A stretch of 64,000 nt of DNA from NCBI GenBank assembly GCA_031276725.1, contig JAISMM010000012.1:25968-89967 (forward strand), written 5' to 3'. The stretch's first letter is position 1. Each line of letters starts with the position of its first letter. Position numbers and translations under genes: made by a program. Source of the stretch: Clostridiales bacterium. Lineage in GTDB: Bacteria; Bacillota; Clostridia; Christensenellales; Pumilibacteraceae. The notes under the pieces are model-generated. The model did no database searches. It had not been told where the DNA came from and saw only the letters and a program-made list of their open reading frames with translations. Below are positions 16,906 to 25,745 of the stretch, piece after piece.

Positions 16906-17759
16906 GCTTTGCTCCTCCTGCTTCGCTTTTTCTTCGCCCGGGAGCGGGCTTTTAGTCCGTAAACCTGTTCGAGTAAATCCGTCAGCATCGACGAGTCGTA
17001 GTAACGGATAATCTCGCCGTTCGACGCGGTGGAAATAACGCCCGTTTCCTCCGACACTATGACCGAAACGACGTTGTAATTTTCGGTTATGCCGATCGCG
17101 GCGCGGTGGCGAGTGCCCAGCTCGCGGTCGATGTCGATATTCTGCGACAGCGGCAAAAAGCAGCCCGCCGCCAAAATCTTGTTGCCGCGAATGAACACCG
17201 CCCCGTCGTGAAGGGGGGCGCGGGTATTAAAAAGGCACTCCAAAAGCGCGCTCGAAAGGTGCGAATTCAATTCCGTTCCGCTGTCTAAAATGTGGGTCGG
17301 AACGGCGTCGGGCGCGACGACTATAAGCGCGCCGACGTTCTTTTTTGCCATATTCTGAACGGCGTGGACGATCTCGGCGACCGCCTCGGAAAGTTCCTCG
17401 TCGGAGCAGTCGTACGACGTCGAAAAATTCTCGCGCGCGTCCTTGGGACTCGCCATTCGGTACACGGCGCGGCGGAGCTCCTGCGGGAACATTATTAGCG
17501 CGGCGACCACCACTATGACGACGGAGTATTCAAAAATGCGGCTGAGATAGTTGAGCCCCAAAAGCGGCGAGGACAGTACGGGCGCCAAAAGCAAAAACAC
17601 GGCGACGTACTTTATTAGCCTTGCGGCGTTGTTCCGCTTTAAGAACGTGAACAAAAGGTAGAGCAAAACGGCCGTCAACAGCACGTCGAAAACGGTCGCG
17701 GTCAAATTTTCCGTCAACGCGGTTTTGATATTTTTTGCGAATTGTTCGGGCAGCGGCAC
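16902..17759 (-). CDS. cdaA: Diadenylate cyclase CdaA
   Basis: A 285-residue membrane enzyme that joins two ATP into the second messenger c-di-AMP, which controls potassium and osmolyte balance and the cell wall. Three transmembrane helices lie in residues about 20-95, then the DAC domain with DGA at 185-187 and RHR at 217-219, the two catalytic motifs. The C-terminus is very basic (RAKKKRSRRSK). The start is GTG with GGAGG before it. It is the first gene of the operon with the YbbR-like stub, DUF1015 and lysC. glmM, its usual third operon partner, is at 54.3 kb here. Confidence 0.95.
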   Translation of the reverse strand: MPLPEQFAKNIKTALTENLTATVFDVLLTAVLLYLLFTFLKRNNAARLIKYVAVFLLLAPVLSSPLLGLNYLSRIFEYSVVIVVVAALIMFPQELRRAVYRMASPKDARENFSTSYDCSDEELSEAVAEIVHAVQNMAKKNVGALIVVAPDAVPTHILDSGTELNSHLSSALLECLFNTRAPLHDGAVFIRGNKILAAGCFLPLSQNIDIDRELGTRHRAAIGITENYNVVSVIVSEETGVISTASNGEIIRYYDSSMLTDLLEQVYGLKARSRAKKKRSRRSKA

Positions 17760-17805
17760 TCGTTAAGTCCTCCGGTAGGGACGCGTTTAATCGTCCGCTA
17801 CCGAT

Positions 17806-17834
17806 ATTATACATTGAACTCGAAAATTTATCAA
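17806..17834 (-). promoter_or_regulatory. Sigma-A promoter of cdaA operon
   Basis: TTGATA (17829-17834), 17 bp, TATAAT (17806-17811) on the minus strand. Confidence 0.8.
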
Positions 17835-17895
17835 TGCTTTTTGAGGTGTTTTTAACAAATTCTAATAAAAGTCTTATCTTTTTTTTGAAAATTGC

Positions 17896-17924
17896 TTGCA
17901 TATTCTTGAAATATAGTCTATAAT
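17896..17924 (+). promoter_or_regulatory. Sigma-A promoter upstream of the 18101 gene
   Basis: TTGCAT (17896-17901), 17 bp, TATAAT (17919-17924). The leader of about 170 nt that follows holds short direct repeats (CGATATTATTCCG and CCGACACCGCCCA, each at least twice). Confidence 0.75.
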
Positions 17925-18100
17925 TTATATGAATATTATGTGAATAGGCTTTTTAGCGACGCATACTAGTATTATTCCGTCCCGCCGATACTATCCCGAC
18001 ACCGCCCATCACCGATATTATTCCGACCACCGATATTATTCCGTATTATTCCGTTCCCCGACACCGCCCAACCGACTACGCGAGAGGATGCAAAAAGTTT

Positions 18101-18763
18101 ATGAGCAAAAAAAACAAAAACAACAATAACGCCGCGACGGGATTCCCGCCGGCGGGCCCTATGCCGGGCGTACCGAACGCGGGAGGCTTTCCTCCCACGG
18201 GACCGGGCGGCGCTTTCCCGCCTACGAATCCGGGGGGCGCGTTTCCTCCTGCGGGTCAGGGCGGAGTAATTCCTCCCATGGGTCAGAGCGGAGCCGTTCC
18301 CCCCGCGGGAGCCGCTCCCCCTACCGCGCCGCGTCAATCTAAGGGCGGCAAGGTTAAGGGCGGCACGGATAAGCGCAAAAGGCCGGGCCTACCCTATTCG
18401 GGCGCCCAGCCGAATTTGTCGAGCCTTTCACCCGACCAAATGAATCAAATGCAGTTGGAGGAGGCCATCAAGGAAAGCTCCAACCCCGCCATGAAACTCA
18501 AAAGACTAAAAAGCCCTCTCTCGTTTAAGAGCTGTCTTTTGAACATTCTGTTGCTCGCGGTTTTGACCATAATCGTCGCGTTCGTGTTCGTCTGGATATT
18601 TAAGGTCGACCGCTTTAACCCGATATACATCGCCGCCGATATGCTGAACGACTTCGGCATAACCAAATTCTTTGTCGATCTGGGAAAGCGCATCGCAAAC
18701 CTCTTCTCCGGCAAGGGCTGGACGCTCGACGTAATCAAAATGCTGATAAATTTTATTCGGTAA
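18101..18763 (+). CDS. Uncharacterised Pro/Gly-rich single-pass membrane protein
   Basis: A 220-residue protein I do not recognise. Residues about 10-85 are low-complexity repeats of the form GGAFPPTNPGGAFPPA, then a basic linker (KGGKVKGGTDKRKR), a charged stretch, one strong transmembrane helix near residues 146-168 (LLAVLTIIVAFVFVWIF) and a 50-residue tail with amphipathic helices. The N-terminus is presumably cytosolic and disordered. It is transcribed from its own promoter away from cdaA. The ATG is chosen because GAGAGGAT lies 9-13 nt before it. Proline-rich cytosolic tails of this kind often bind partner proteins, but no function is assigned. Confidence 0.7.
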   Translation: MSKKNKNNNNAATGFPPAGPMPGVPNAGGFPPTGPGGAFPPTNPGGAFPPAGQGGVIPPMGQSGAVPPAGAAPPTAPRQSKGGKVKGGTDKRKRPGLPYSGAQPNLSSLSPDQMNQMQLEEAIKESSNPAMKLKRLKSPLSFKSCLLNILLLAVLTIIVAFVFVWIFKVDRFNPIYIAADMLNDFGITKFFVDLGKRIANLFSGKGWTLDVIKMLINFIR

Positions 18764-18805
18764 AATTCCTCCGTAAAATTTCTTCCGAAATATGCAAATA
18801 TTGAA

Positions 18806-18834
18806 TTGACATTCGGCGAATAACGATGTATAAC
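18806..18834 (+). promoter_or_regulatory. Sigma-A promoter upstream of the 18856 gene
   Basis: TTGACA (18806-18811), 17 bp, TATAAC (18829-18834); GTGAGG before the ATG serves as SD. Confidence 0.8.
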
Positions 18835-18855
18835 ATACGCGTGAGGTAAATTCGG

Positions 18856-19494
18856 ATGGATTACATTAAATTCGCGAAAAAATATTTCGACAAAGCCGCC
18901 AAGGGTCGGGCAAGCGCCGGGCGCGACGGCAAGTACGACAAAATGCTTAAAAGAAGCCTTGAATTGCGCGCTCTGCGTTCGCGCTCGATGCGCAAGATCG
19001 GCATAACCGCCGAGGACGCCGAGGCGGGGCCTTTTTGCTTTGAGGGCTACTGCTACGACAACGAGCAGGTGCGCCAGGCCGTCGGTAAGGACGGCAAACT
19101 GCGCAGCGAGCGTTACCAAAGCACGTGGCTGTATTTTGCCAAAAAGCATATCTACGTTTATACATACGTGTTTTCGACTACGAACACCGCCGTCGTCGAG
19201 GACACGCGCGAGCTTTTGTACAACAACATAAGCGACTTTACGACGCACTCGGAATCGGTTCAACTCGTTACCAAAAAGGGCAAGAACGAATCGACGCAAA
19301 AACAGTTCTTCTCGTTCGAGCAGCCCTCCGGCAAATTCGTTTGCTGGACGCAAGGCCCTATGGACGACAGCGTTCTGCAAATCCGCCGCAAGATTTTGGA
19401 AAAGCAGAACGAAAAGAAAGAGACCGACTCCACCCTGACTATGCGCGTACGGACTACCGAACCGCAATGCCCTTTTTGCAAGGAACAAAATTAA
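18856..19494 (+). CDS. Uncharacterised protein with C-terminal CxxC
   Basis: A 212-residue soluble protein that I do not recognise. The N-terminus is basic and helical; a central part rich in aromatic beta-strands (WLYFAKKHIYVYTYVFST) resembles a PH-like or small beta-barrel fold; the protein ends QCPFCKEQN, a single CxxC that might bind zinc as a dimer or with another protein. It follows the Pro-rich membrane protein by 92 bp but has its own promoter. Codon use matches the neighbours, so recent transfer is not suggested. Confidence 0.7.
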   Translation: MDYIKFAKKYFDKAAKGRASAGRDGKYDKMLKRSLELRALRSRSMRKIGITAEDAEAGPFCFEGYCYDNEQVRQAVGKDGKLRSERYQSTWLYFAKKHIYVYTYVFSTTNTAVVEDTRELLYNNISDFTTHSESVQLVTKKGKNESTQKQFFSFEQPSGKFVCWTQGPMDDSVLQIRRKILEKQNEKKETDSTLTMRVRTTEPQCPFCKEQN

Positions 19495-19899
19495 AACGCT
19501 GAAAAGGTCGTCGATAGCGGACAAACAGAGGATATTAATTATATTAATTAATCCGTAAATTCCCCTCTACGGAGGGGCGGCGCGTTAGCGGCGGGGCGGT
19601 TAAATTAATTGGCAACGGCCGATTAATTCGCGCGGCTTATGCGGACAAATTAAGAATAAAATAAAGACCAAAAAACAAAAACGGCGTTTTTTGTTTTTTG
19701 CCTTATCAAAGTCCGCCAAAATCGGGTCGGGCAAGCGCGAAAAACAAAGTTTTTTGCAAGCGCAGCGCCGATTTGCGCGTGGGCGGCAAGGGGCGATAGG
19801 CGCGGGGCGCGTATCGCCGCGCAACAAAAAACCCGCCGGTTGAGAGCGGGTTTTTTCGGTCGTTGTCAAGTTTGGGTGGATAAGACTTGTAAAAAAGTC
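19495..19899. repeat. Intergenic repeats: GAGGGG element and inverted copy of the 53-kb hairpin unit
   Basis: At 19559-19606 lies a half-copy of the dispersed element (CCCCTCTACGGAGGGG then GCGTTAGCGGCGGGGCGG). At about 19660-19795, reading on the minus strand, lies a copy of the unit found four times near 53.3-53.7 kb: GCGCAAATCGGCGCT, CCCGATTTTGGCGGACT, then the AT-rich hairpin AAAAAACAAAAACGGCGTTT. No gene is seen. Confidence 0.6.
19826..19856 (-). terminator. Rho-independent terminator
   Basis: AAAAAACCCGC - loop - GCGGGTTTTTT, flanked by A and T runs on both sides, so able to work in both directions. It ends the zinc-ribbon gene. Confidence 0.85.
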
Positions 19900-20073
19900 T
19901 TAGTAACCGCGGTTGTAGTTGCTGTTTCCGCGATCCTTTTTGCGCGCCTTGCGGCACTCGGGACAGCGTGCGGGTTCGTTAGTGAAACCTTTCTCCTGAT
20001 AGAACGCTTGCTCGCCCTCGGTGAAAACAAATTCCTTAGCGCAATCCTTGCAAATCAGAACTTTATCTGCCAT
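19900..20073 (-). CDS. Small zinc-ribbon protein
   Basis: A 57-residue protein. Two CxxC pairs (LICKDCAKEF at residues 6-15 and RCPECRKARKK at 36-46) form a zinc ribbon of the probable zinc-ribbon (zf-trcl) type, with the internal FYQEKGF and NEPARCPECR typical of this family in clostridia. AAAGGAGG lies before the ATG. The role is unknown; the basic tail (ARKKDRGNSNYNRGY) could touch nucleic acid. It is a single-gene unit with its own terminator, upstream of nothing on its strand. Confidence 0.88.
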   Translation of the reverse strand: MADKVLICKDCAKEFVFTEGEQAFYQEKGFTNEPARCPECRKARKKDRGNSNYNRGY

Positions 20074-20193
20074 TTTAGGTAATAACCTCCTTTTAAGATT
20101 TTGGGTCGGGTAGTGAGGTTCAACCTAAAATAACGGAATGAAACATCAGAACTTTTTCCACTGTTACTATTATAACCGATTCTAAAAATAATG

Positions 20194-22443
20194 TCAACCG
20201 ATTTGAAGCACGAATTTATTTTTTCCTTTGGCGAGTTTTACGGGCTTTTCCTTGCCGTTTTCGCCCAAAACGAGCGTAACGGCCAAGTCCGTTTTGTTGA
20301 CGACGGACGCGTCGACGCGGTTGTTCCGCCCCCGGTACGAGCCGCTTATGCCGCCGCCCTTGCAACAGGCTGTAAACTCGACGTCGCTAAACCCCGAAAA
20401 AGACGGCTCGACCCCGACGGCGGCGCCGTCGGTAAAGCGCAGGCCCGCGAAGTAGCGGAACAGATTTTTGACGGCCGCGCCCGAGTACGACGAGCACATA
20501 GCCCCCGAGGGGCAGAATATGCCGCCCGACTCCGAAGGCAGCGAAACGCCCGTTCCGAAGTCCTCGAACAGCGCGGGGCAGTCGGCGTTGACGAGCGGGG
20601 CGAACCTTGTGAGCATTCTTAAAACGGCGTCGGAGTCCGCCCGCAGCATACAGAGCGCCTCGATAACGTAATTTTCCCACAGCGGCGAGCAATTCATACA
20701 GAGGCGGAAGCCGCGTATAAGCTCGGCGGAGTGTTCCGGCGCGGCGAGTCCCGCGATTACCGCCCACGCGTTGGCGCGCTCGTCGAAGCGGCCGTCGGAC
20801 GAATACCCCGACCCCGGCTTGTAAAAGGCGTCGGCAAAGTTATTTTTTATGGATTCGGCGACGGCGTCGGTAAAGCCCGAATATTCGCTTACGCCGCACT
20901 TGTCGGCGGCGTAGCGCAAAAACCGCAGAGCGGAATAGTAAAGGCAGTTTTCGAGCAATTTTGCGTCGACGTTCGCGCCCGCGTCGAAAGAACCGCCCTC
21001 TTGTTCGACGCGCGGCTCGATAAGTCCGTCCGCGCCGAGGCACCAATTTTGCAAATAAGCCGCCGCAGGCCCGATAAAGCGGCGCAGCATATCGGCGTCG
21101 CCCGCGCGGTGGTAGCACGCGGCGAAAATTCCGCGCTCGCTGAGGGCGAGAAGATTCATAGCCGCGTCCTCGAATTTGCCGCCGCCGGGGATGCCCGAAT
21201 AAAAAGCGCCGTCCTCGAAAAACGTCAGGCAGTCCTCGGCGCACTTAATAAACAGCGCGAAGCCCGAGTCGGTCATCGTGTACGAGGCAAGCTCGGCGGC
21301 GCCGGAAAGTCCGCCTATGCGGGTGGCGCGCTCGCGCTCGGGAGTGTTCCAAACGACGCCGCGCATACACACGGCAAGGCTGTCGACCGCCTTTTGCGTG
21401 AGCCGCGAAAGCGTTTTTATGCCGCAGTCGAAGCCAAAGGCGTTGTCGCGCATATGCTCGGACTCGAAGTCGTACGACGTTTCGATATACGATATTCCGC
21501 TAATTTTGACGCCCTGCGGAGCTTTTATTATGAATTTTGTCCCCGCCAAAAACACGGGCGACGAAAAAGTTTGCTTGCCCTCGCTGCACACGTATTCCAA
21601 GCGGCGGTTAAAGTAGGAGCGCGGCCGCGTCGCGCCCGATTCGAGACACTCGTACCTGTCGGTGCAAACGCCTATAACGGCGAGTCCCGCGGGCGACGTT
21701 ATGTCTAAAACCGGCGCCGCCAGGCAGTACTTGCCGAGCTCCGCCGTGTAGGTTATGTTGCCCGATTCGTCCGGCGCGCTCTTTGTAAGCCGCCCCGTCC
21801 TCTGCTCGTCCGAAAACTTAAAGAGGGGGATCGGACGCTTTATAAGCCCGCCCCACGGCGAGTCGCCGTACGAGCCGCAGACGACGGACGGAACGAATAT
21901 TCCCGCCCCGTAGGCGGCGCCGTAAACGCCGGCGATCTGACCTTCCTTGGTGTAGTCGTAGCGTAAAGGCCGCTCGGCGTTCGGCGCGGGTTCCTTGCCG
22001 TCGTCGAGCGGCGAAAACGCGTCGGTGCGGTAGCACAAAAAGTCGGGGTCGGAATGAATCCCGAGCTCGCCGCACTCGAACAACAGCCCCGCCGCGCCCG
22101 CGTCGAGCGAGTCGGTGCCGTCGCGGCCGTCGTAGCGGCACAAAAGCGCGAACGCGTTTTCGCCCTTTACAAGAAATTCGGCAAGGTCGAGTTCGTCGTA
22201 GTAGCCGCAACCGCGCTTGCTTTCGCGCCCCAAGCCCCCGCAAAACACGGCTAACCTGCCGTTGACGTAAAGATTGTAGCCGCTTTCGGCGGCGATACGC
22301 GCGACCGCGCTTTTGGGCGGCTTTTCAAGAGTAAATTTGCGCCTAAAATACACCCAATCGTTTTGGCGCGAGTTATCCTCCGCCCATATCCACTTTGCGG
22401 CCGAAAAAATTTCCGTATTTTCTATGATTGTTTGCGATGACAT
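20194..22443 (-). CDS. Alpha-L-rhamnosidase-like glycoside hydrolase (GH78-type)
   Basis: A 749-residue protein with a domain order like bacterial alpha-L-rhamnosidases: an N-terminal beta domain (WIWAEDNSRQNDWVYFRRKF start, YNLYVNGRLA), a linker, an (alpha/alpha)6 barrel (about residues 330-660, WNTPERERATRIGGLSGAAE near 365) and a short C-terminal beta domain. No signal peptide is visible, so it acts inside the cell or its substrate is imported. The usual D-x-E catalytic pattern is not obvious by eye, so hydrolysis of rhamnosides is probable, not certain. It follows the flotillin gene by 24 bp and may share its transcript. Confidence 0.78.
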   Translation of the reverse strand: MSSQTIIENTEIFSAAKWIWAEDNSRQNDWVYFRRKFTLEKPPKSAVARIAAESGYNLYVNGRLAVFCGGLGRESKRGCGYYDELDLAEFLVKGENAFALLCRYDGRDGTDSLDAGAAGLLFECGELGIHSDPDFLCYRTDAFSPLDDGKEPAPNAERPLRYDYTKEGQIAGVYGAAYGAGIFVPSVVCGSYGDSPWGGLIKRPIPLFKFSDEQRTGRLTKSAPDESGNITYTAELGKYCLAAPVLDITSPAGLAVIGVCTDRYECLESGATRPRSYFNRRLEYVCSEGKQTFSSPVFLAGTKFIIKAPQGVKISGISYIETSYDFESEHMRDNAFGFDCGIKTLSRLTQKAVDSLAVCMRGVVWNTPERERATRIGGLSGAAELASYTMTDSGFALFIKCAEDCLTFFEDGAFYSGIPGGGKFEDAAMNLLALSERGIFAACYHRAGDADMLRRFIGPAAAYLQNWCLGADGLIEPRVEQEGGSFDAGANVDAKLLENCLYYSALRFLRYAADKCGVSEYSGFTDAVAESIKNNFADAFYKPGSGYSSDGRFDERANAWAVIAGLAAPEHSAELIRGFRLCMNCSPLWENYVIEALCMLRADSDAVLRMLTRFAPLVNADCPALFEDFGTGVSLPSESGGIFCPSGAMCSSYSGAAVKNLFRYFAGLRFTDGAAVGVEPSFSGFSDVEFTACCKGGGISGSYRGRNNRVDASVVNKTDLAVTLVLGENGKEKPVKLAKGKNKFVLQIG

Positions 22444-22467
22444 ACTTTCCTCCGATAATTATGCCCC

Positions 22468-23958
22468 TTACTTTTTAGGTTTATCCTTCTGTCCCGTTTT
22501 TGCCTCGTCGCTCTGCGCGGGCTTAACCTTTTCGGGAGTAACGGCGGCGGGAACGGGAGCGTCGTCAACCTTGCCCAAGTATTCGGGCAATTGCATACCG
22601 ACCATCTTGTACATATCGTTAAGCGGCGGCACCGATTTTAGCATACCGGAAATAAAGTTCGCCGTACCCGTGCCGTCCTTGCCGGCGGCGCCCAAGGAGT
22701 CCCAAACCGTAACCTTGTCGATTTTGATATTCTTTATAGCCTCGACCTGAACGCGGATAAGATCCTCTAACTTGTCGGTCATCATCAGCTTGACCGCCTC
22801 GTTCGAGCCGCCGCTCGCCTGAATGATTTTTTGGAAGCCCTGCGCCTGCTTTTCGAGTACCGCGAAAATACCTTCGGCCTCGGCAATCTTTTGCATCTTA
22901 ACGGCGTCCGCGTCGCCCCTCGCCTTGCGGCGCACGACCTCGGCCTCGGCCTCCGCCTGCAACTCTAAACGCCTTTTTTCGATTTCGGCCTTGACGATTA
23001 CGTCGGCCTCCAACGTGCTTTTTTCGCGCTCGGCCCTCGCCAATTCCGCTTGCTGCTCCGCTATATAGCCCGCCTTGTTGGCGTTCGCCTCGGCGATTTG
23101 CTCGGCGATGGACGCCTCTTTTTCCGCCTCCGCCTCGATTTGGCGGCGCTTGGCGTTCGACTGGCTGATCCTCGCCTGCGAGGCGTTCTCGCCCTCGACG
23201 GCGGTGGAGTTCGCGTTCGCGACCTCGACGCGCTGATCCCTTACCGCCAAAGCCTCGCCGATAGAGCCGTCCCTCGTCTTTTCGGCGACGGAGCGTCGGG
23301 CGTCGTTTATCGCCTTGGCGGCCGCCTCCTTACCCAAAGCGTCGATATAGCCCGACTCGTCCGATATGTCGGTAACGTTGACGTTGATAAGGCGCAAGCC
23401 GATTTTTTTAAGCTCGCCCTCGACGTTGCGCGAAACGGCCTCCAAAAACTTGTCGCGGTCGGAGTTAATCTCCTCGATATCCATAAGGGCGACGACAAGA
23501 CGAAGCTGACCCAAAACGATTTCCTTGGCTAAATCTTGAACCTCGTTGGGTCTTAGTCCGCGCAAACGCTCGGCGGCGTTTTGCATAACGCCGTGTTCGG
23601 TCGAAATTCCGACCGTAAAGCGCGATGGAACGTCGATGCGGATATTCTGCTTTGACAGCGTGTTTTTAAGGTCGACGCTCACGCCCATAGGGGTAAGGTC
23701 GAGAAAGCTGTACGACTGAAAGTACGGCCACACGAACGACGCGCCGCCGTGAACGCACTTTGCCGAACGCGCGGTGCCGTCCTTGTTGGCGCCGATTTTA
23801 CCGTAGATAAGCATAATCTTATCCGGCGGACACTTTTTGAAACGGCTTAGAATCGACACCAACAGCGCGAACGTAAGAACCGTTACGCCGATGATTATAC
23901 CGATTATGCCGCCGACCGACCCCGACGCCGCTATTAAATTGACCGTGAAATTTGCCAT
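22468..23958 (-). CDS. floT: Flotillin-like protein FloT
   Basis: A 496-residue SPFH/band-7 protein. A single N-terminal hydrophobic segment (residues about 14-36) is followed by the SPFH domain (to about 200) and a long Glu/Ala-rich coiled coil (about 210-380, EAEAEVVRRKARGDADAVKM) typical of flotillins, which assemble on membrane microdomains. The C-terminus is Pro/Lys-rich. AAGGAG precedes the ATG. Immediately upstream are a decayed second flotillin copy and an NfeD-like gene, the usual flotillin partner. Confidence 0.94.
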   Translation of the reverse strand: MANFTVNLIAASGSVGGIIGIIIGVTVLTFALLVSILSRFKKCPPDKIMLIYGKIGANKDGTARSAKCVHGGASFVWPYFQSYSFLDLTPMGVSVDLKNTLSKQNIRIDVPSRFTVGISTEHGVMQNAAERLRGLRPNEVQDLAKEIVLGQLRLVVALMDIEEINSDRDKFLEAVSRNVEGELKKIGLRLINVNVTDISDESGYIDALGKEAAAKAINDARRSVAEKTRDGSIGEALAVRDQRVEVANANSTAVEGENASQARISQSNAKRRQIEAEAEKEASIAEQIAEANANKAGYIAEQQAELARAEREKSTLEADVIVKAEIEKRRLELQAEAEAEVVRRKARGDADAVKMQKIAEAEGIFAVLEKQAQGFQKIIQASGGSNEAVKLMMTDKLEDLIRVQVEAIKNIKIDKVTVWDSLGAAGKDGTGTANFISGMLKSVPPLNDMYKMVGMQLPEYLGKVDDAPVPAAVTPEKVKPAQSDEAKTGQKDKPKK

Positions 23959-23973
23959 TTTTTTATTCTCCTT

Positions 23974-24712
23974 TTATTGTTGAATTTTATCTATCGAATC
24001 GCTTTCGCGTAATTTTTCCGTTAAACCGTTTTCGCGTAATTTTTCCGCCGCCTCGCGCGCCTCGACCGCGCGTCTTGCTTCCTCAGATCGCCTCGGCGGC
24101 AAATGCGTGAGCGCGCCGCTCCGATATGCCCGCCTCGTCCGTAAAATCGGTAATGTTGACGTTGATAAGACGCAAACCGAGCTTTTTAAGCCCGCTCCCG
24201 ATATTTTGCGAAACGTCGTCCAAAAACCGCTCGCGGTTAAGATCGATTTTTTCGACCGTCCACAGCGCAACGACAAGACGCAGCTGACCCAAAATGATTT
24301 CCTCGGCTAAATCTTGAACCTCGCTATGTCTTAGCCCCATTAGGCATTCGACGGCGGTTTCCATAATGCCGGGTTCCGTCGAAATTCCGACCGCGAACCA
24401 CGACGGAAGACCGACGCGGACGTTCCGTTTTGTACGCAGTCCTTCGGCGTCTAACTTTATCATCATAGGCGTAATGTCCATAAGGGCGTAGGATTCAAAG
24501 AACGGCCGCACGAACACCTTGCGGTTGTACAGGCACTTGACGGGACGCCGCGCGTCCGACCTGTTGTAGACGGCGATAATTTTATCGGGCGGACACTTCT
24601 TGAAACGGCTCAAAATAAAGACCGTCAAAACCGCGACGCCGATAAACGCCCCCGCGCCCGCGCCGATTATAGCGTCGGTCGCGCTAAGCGCCGCTATTAA
24701 ATTGTTTGCGTA
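23974..24712 (-). pseudogene. Decayed flotillin paralogue
   Basis: A truncated second copy of floT. Conceptual translation follows the intact gene from the membrane anchor (NLIAALSATDAIIGAG) through VLTVFILSRFKKCPPDKI, GLPSWFAVGISTEPGIM, EVQDLAEEIILGQLRLV and GLRLINVNITD, but there is no ATG at the start. A frameshift at about 24085 (GCGATC then TGA) moves the frame to SEEARRAVEAREAAEKL, after which the chain ends at a TAA with none of the long coiled coil. A tandem duplication of the last codons (ENGLTEKLRE / KLRESDSID) is seen at the tail. It lies between NfeD and floT in one orientation, as if from tandem gene duplication. Confidence 0.88.
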
Positions 24713-24723
24713 AATTTTCGTTT

Positions 24724-25338
24724 TTACGCGCCTTTTTGCGGCTCGACTATCAACATTCCGTCGTTTACCATTCCCGTTATCTTGACGATAGAGCCGGTTT
24801 TAAGGGCGGTATCGGCGTCGGTAACGGCGTCGTATTCCACAAGGCGTTCCTGAACCAGCACGTTGACCTTGCCGGGGCCCTCGCGGAGGGCGGGTACGGT
24901 AAGATAGACCTCGCCCGTTTTGCCGACGGCGTTTTTGGTTTCGACGTTGCCGGACGACTGCAATTTTTCGAGCGACTTAATCATATACGCGACGGCGAAC
25001 GCCGCGCCCGCTCCCGCGAGTATTCCCAAAATTACGGCCGCCCAAACGGCGTTTTCGAACGGGAACAGCAGAGTGTACGCCACCCAAGACCCTATGCAAA
25101 AGAACGCCAAAACGGAACGCACCGACAAAATGCGCAGTCCGAACACGGTGAAGCCCGCGCCCTCGTCATTAAAAATGTCGCCGTCGCCCGCGTCTAAGCC
25201 GTCCGCGTCGAAAGTCGCGTCGCCCCCTAATCCGATTAGCAGCATAATAATTTGAATCACCATCAAAAGCGTAGTCGACGACGCTATTACGAATAAAATT
25301 TGTTGCAGCGTCGTGAGTCCGTTCCACCAAACCGCCAT
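24724..25338 (-). CDS. NfeD-like membrane protein (YuaF-type)
   Basis: A 204-residue protein with three or more transmembrane helices (about residues 14-36, 68-90, 95-117) and a C-terminal OB-fold domain (GKTGEVYLTVPALREGPGKV onward) as in NfeD/YuaF proteins that accompany flotillins. It likely works with FloT at membrane microdomains. GGAGGG lies before the ATG. In Bacillus yuaF-floT is a sigma-W-linked operon; no clear sigma-W promoter is seen here. Confidence 0.88.
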   Translation of the reverse strand: MAVWWNGLTTLQQILFVIASSTTLLMVIQIIMLLIGLGGDATFDADGLDAGDGDIFNDEGAGFTVFGLRILSVRSVLAFFCIGSWVAYTLLFPFENAVWAAVILGILAGAGAAFAVAYMIKSLEKLQSSGNVETKNAVGKTGEVYLTVPALREGPGKVNVLVQERLVEYDAVTDADTALKTGSIVKITGMVNDGMLIVEPQKGA

Positions 25339-25494
25339 TATATGAATCCCTCCTTGATATGTATATGGTCATAGTATATCATATAAATACCGAAAATGAA
25401 AGTGTTTTAAGCGTTTTAACGGTATTTTAACGATATTCTAATGAATGCCGGGTTGTGAAGCGGTGTTTTTATATAGATTTAATATGTTCCCCGC

Positions 25495-25524
25495 GTATAA
25501 ATAGCCGCCGCGCAACCCATACTA
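25495..25524 (+). promoter_or_regulatory. Sigma-G-type promoter
   Basis: GTATA (25495-25499), 18 bp, CATACTA (25518-25524): a good match to the forespore sigma-G pattern (GnATR-N18-CATnnTA), 39 bp before the small basic protein gene. Confidence 0.6.
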
Positions 25525-25562
25525 CTATTGCGGAACAAATCCGCAAAGGAGGGTACACGCTT

Positions 25563-25679
25563 ATGGCTAACACCGGCAAAACCCGCGCGAAGACGGCGGC
25601 GACAAAGTCGTGCGCAAGCGCGAAAGCCAACACCGGCAAGTCGCAGAGCAAGGTCAAGGGCACAAAATCGTGCCAATAA
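25563..25679 (+). CDS. Small basic SASP-like protein of 38 residues
   Basis: Starting at ATG 25563 with AAAGGAGGG before it, this encodes 38 residues: two halves, ANTGKTRAKTAATKSC and ANTGKSQSKVKGTKSC, both Lys/Ser/Thr-rich with KSC at the end. It is not a recognised family. The forespore-type promoter and composition suggest a small acid-soluble or other spore-core DNA-binding protein, which is inference. A strong hairpin follows it at once. Confidence 0.72.
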   Translation: MANTGKTRAKTAATKSCASAKANTGKSQSKVKGTKSCQ

Positions 25680-25694
25680 CCACCCTGCACCCAC

Positions 25695-25738
25695 AAGCAA
25701 GGAACGGTTCTCAAAAAATCGAGAACCGTTCCTTGCTT
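25695..25738 (+). terminator. Strong hairpin terminator
   Basis: Perfect 18-bp stem (AAGCAAGGAACGGTTCTC and its complement) with an 8-nt loop. The T-tract is poor, but it lies between the convergent ends of the small protein gene and tex. Confidence 0.75.
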
Positions 25739-25745
25739 TATTCAA

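Noticed and set aside
20731..21708. 325-residue plus-strand frame opposite the GH78-like gene
   Set aside because: Arginine/alanine-rich antisense shadow without SD.
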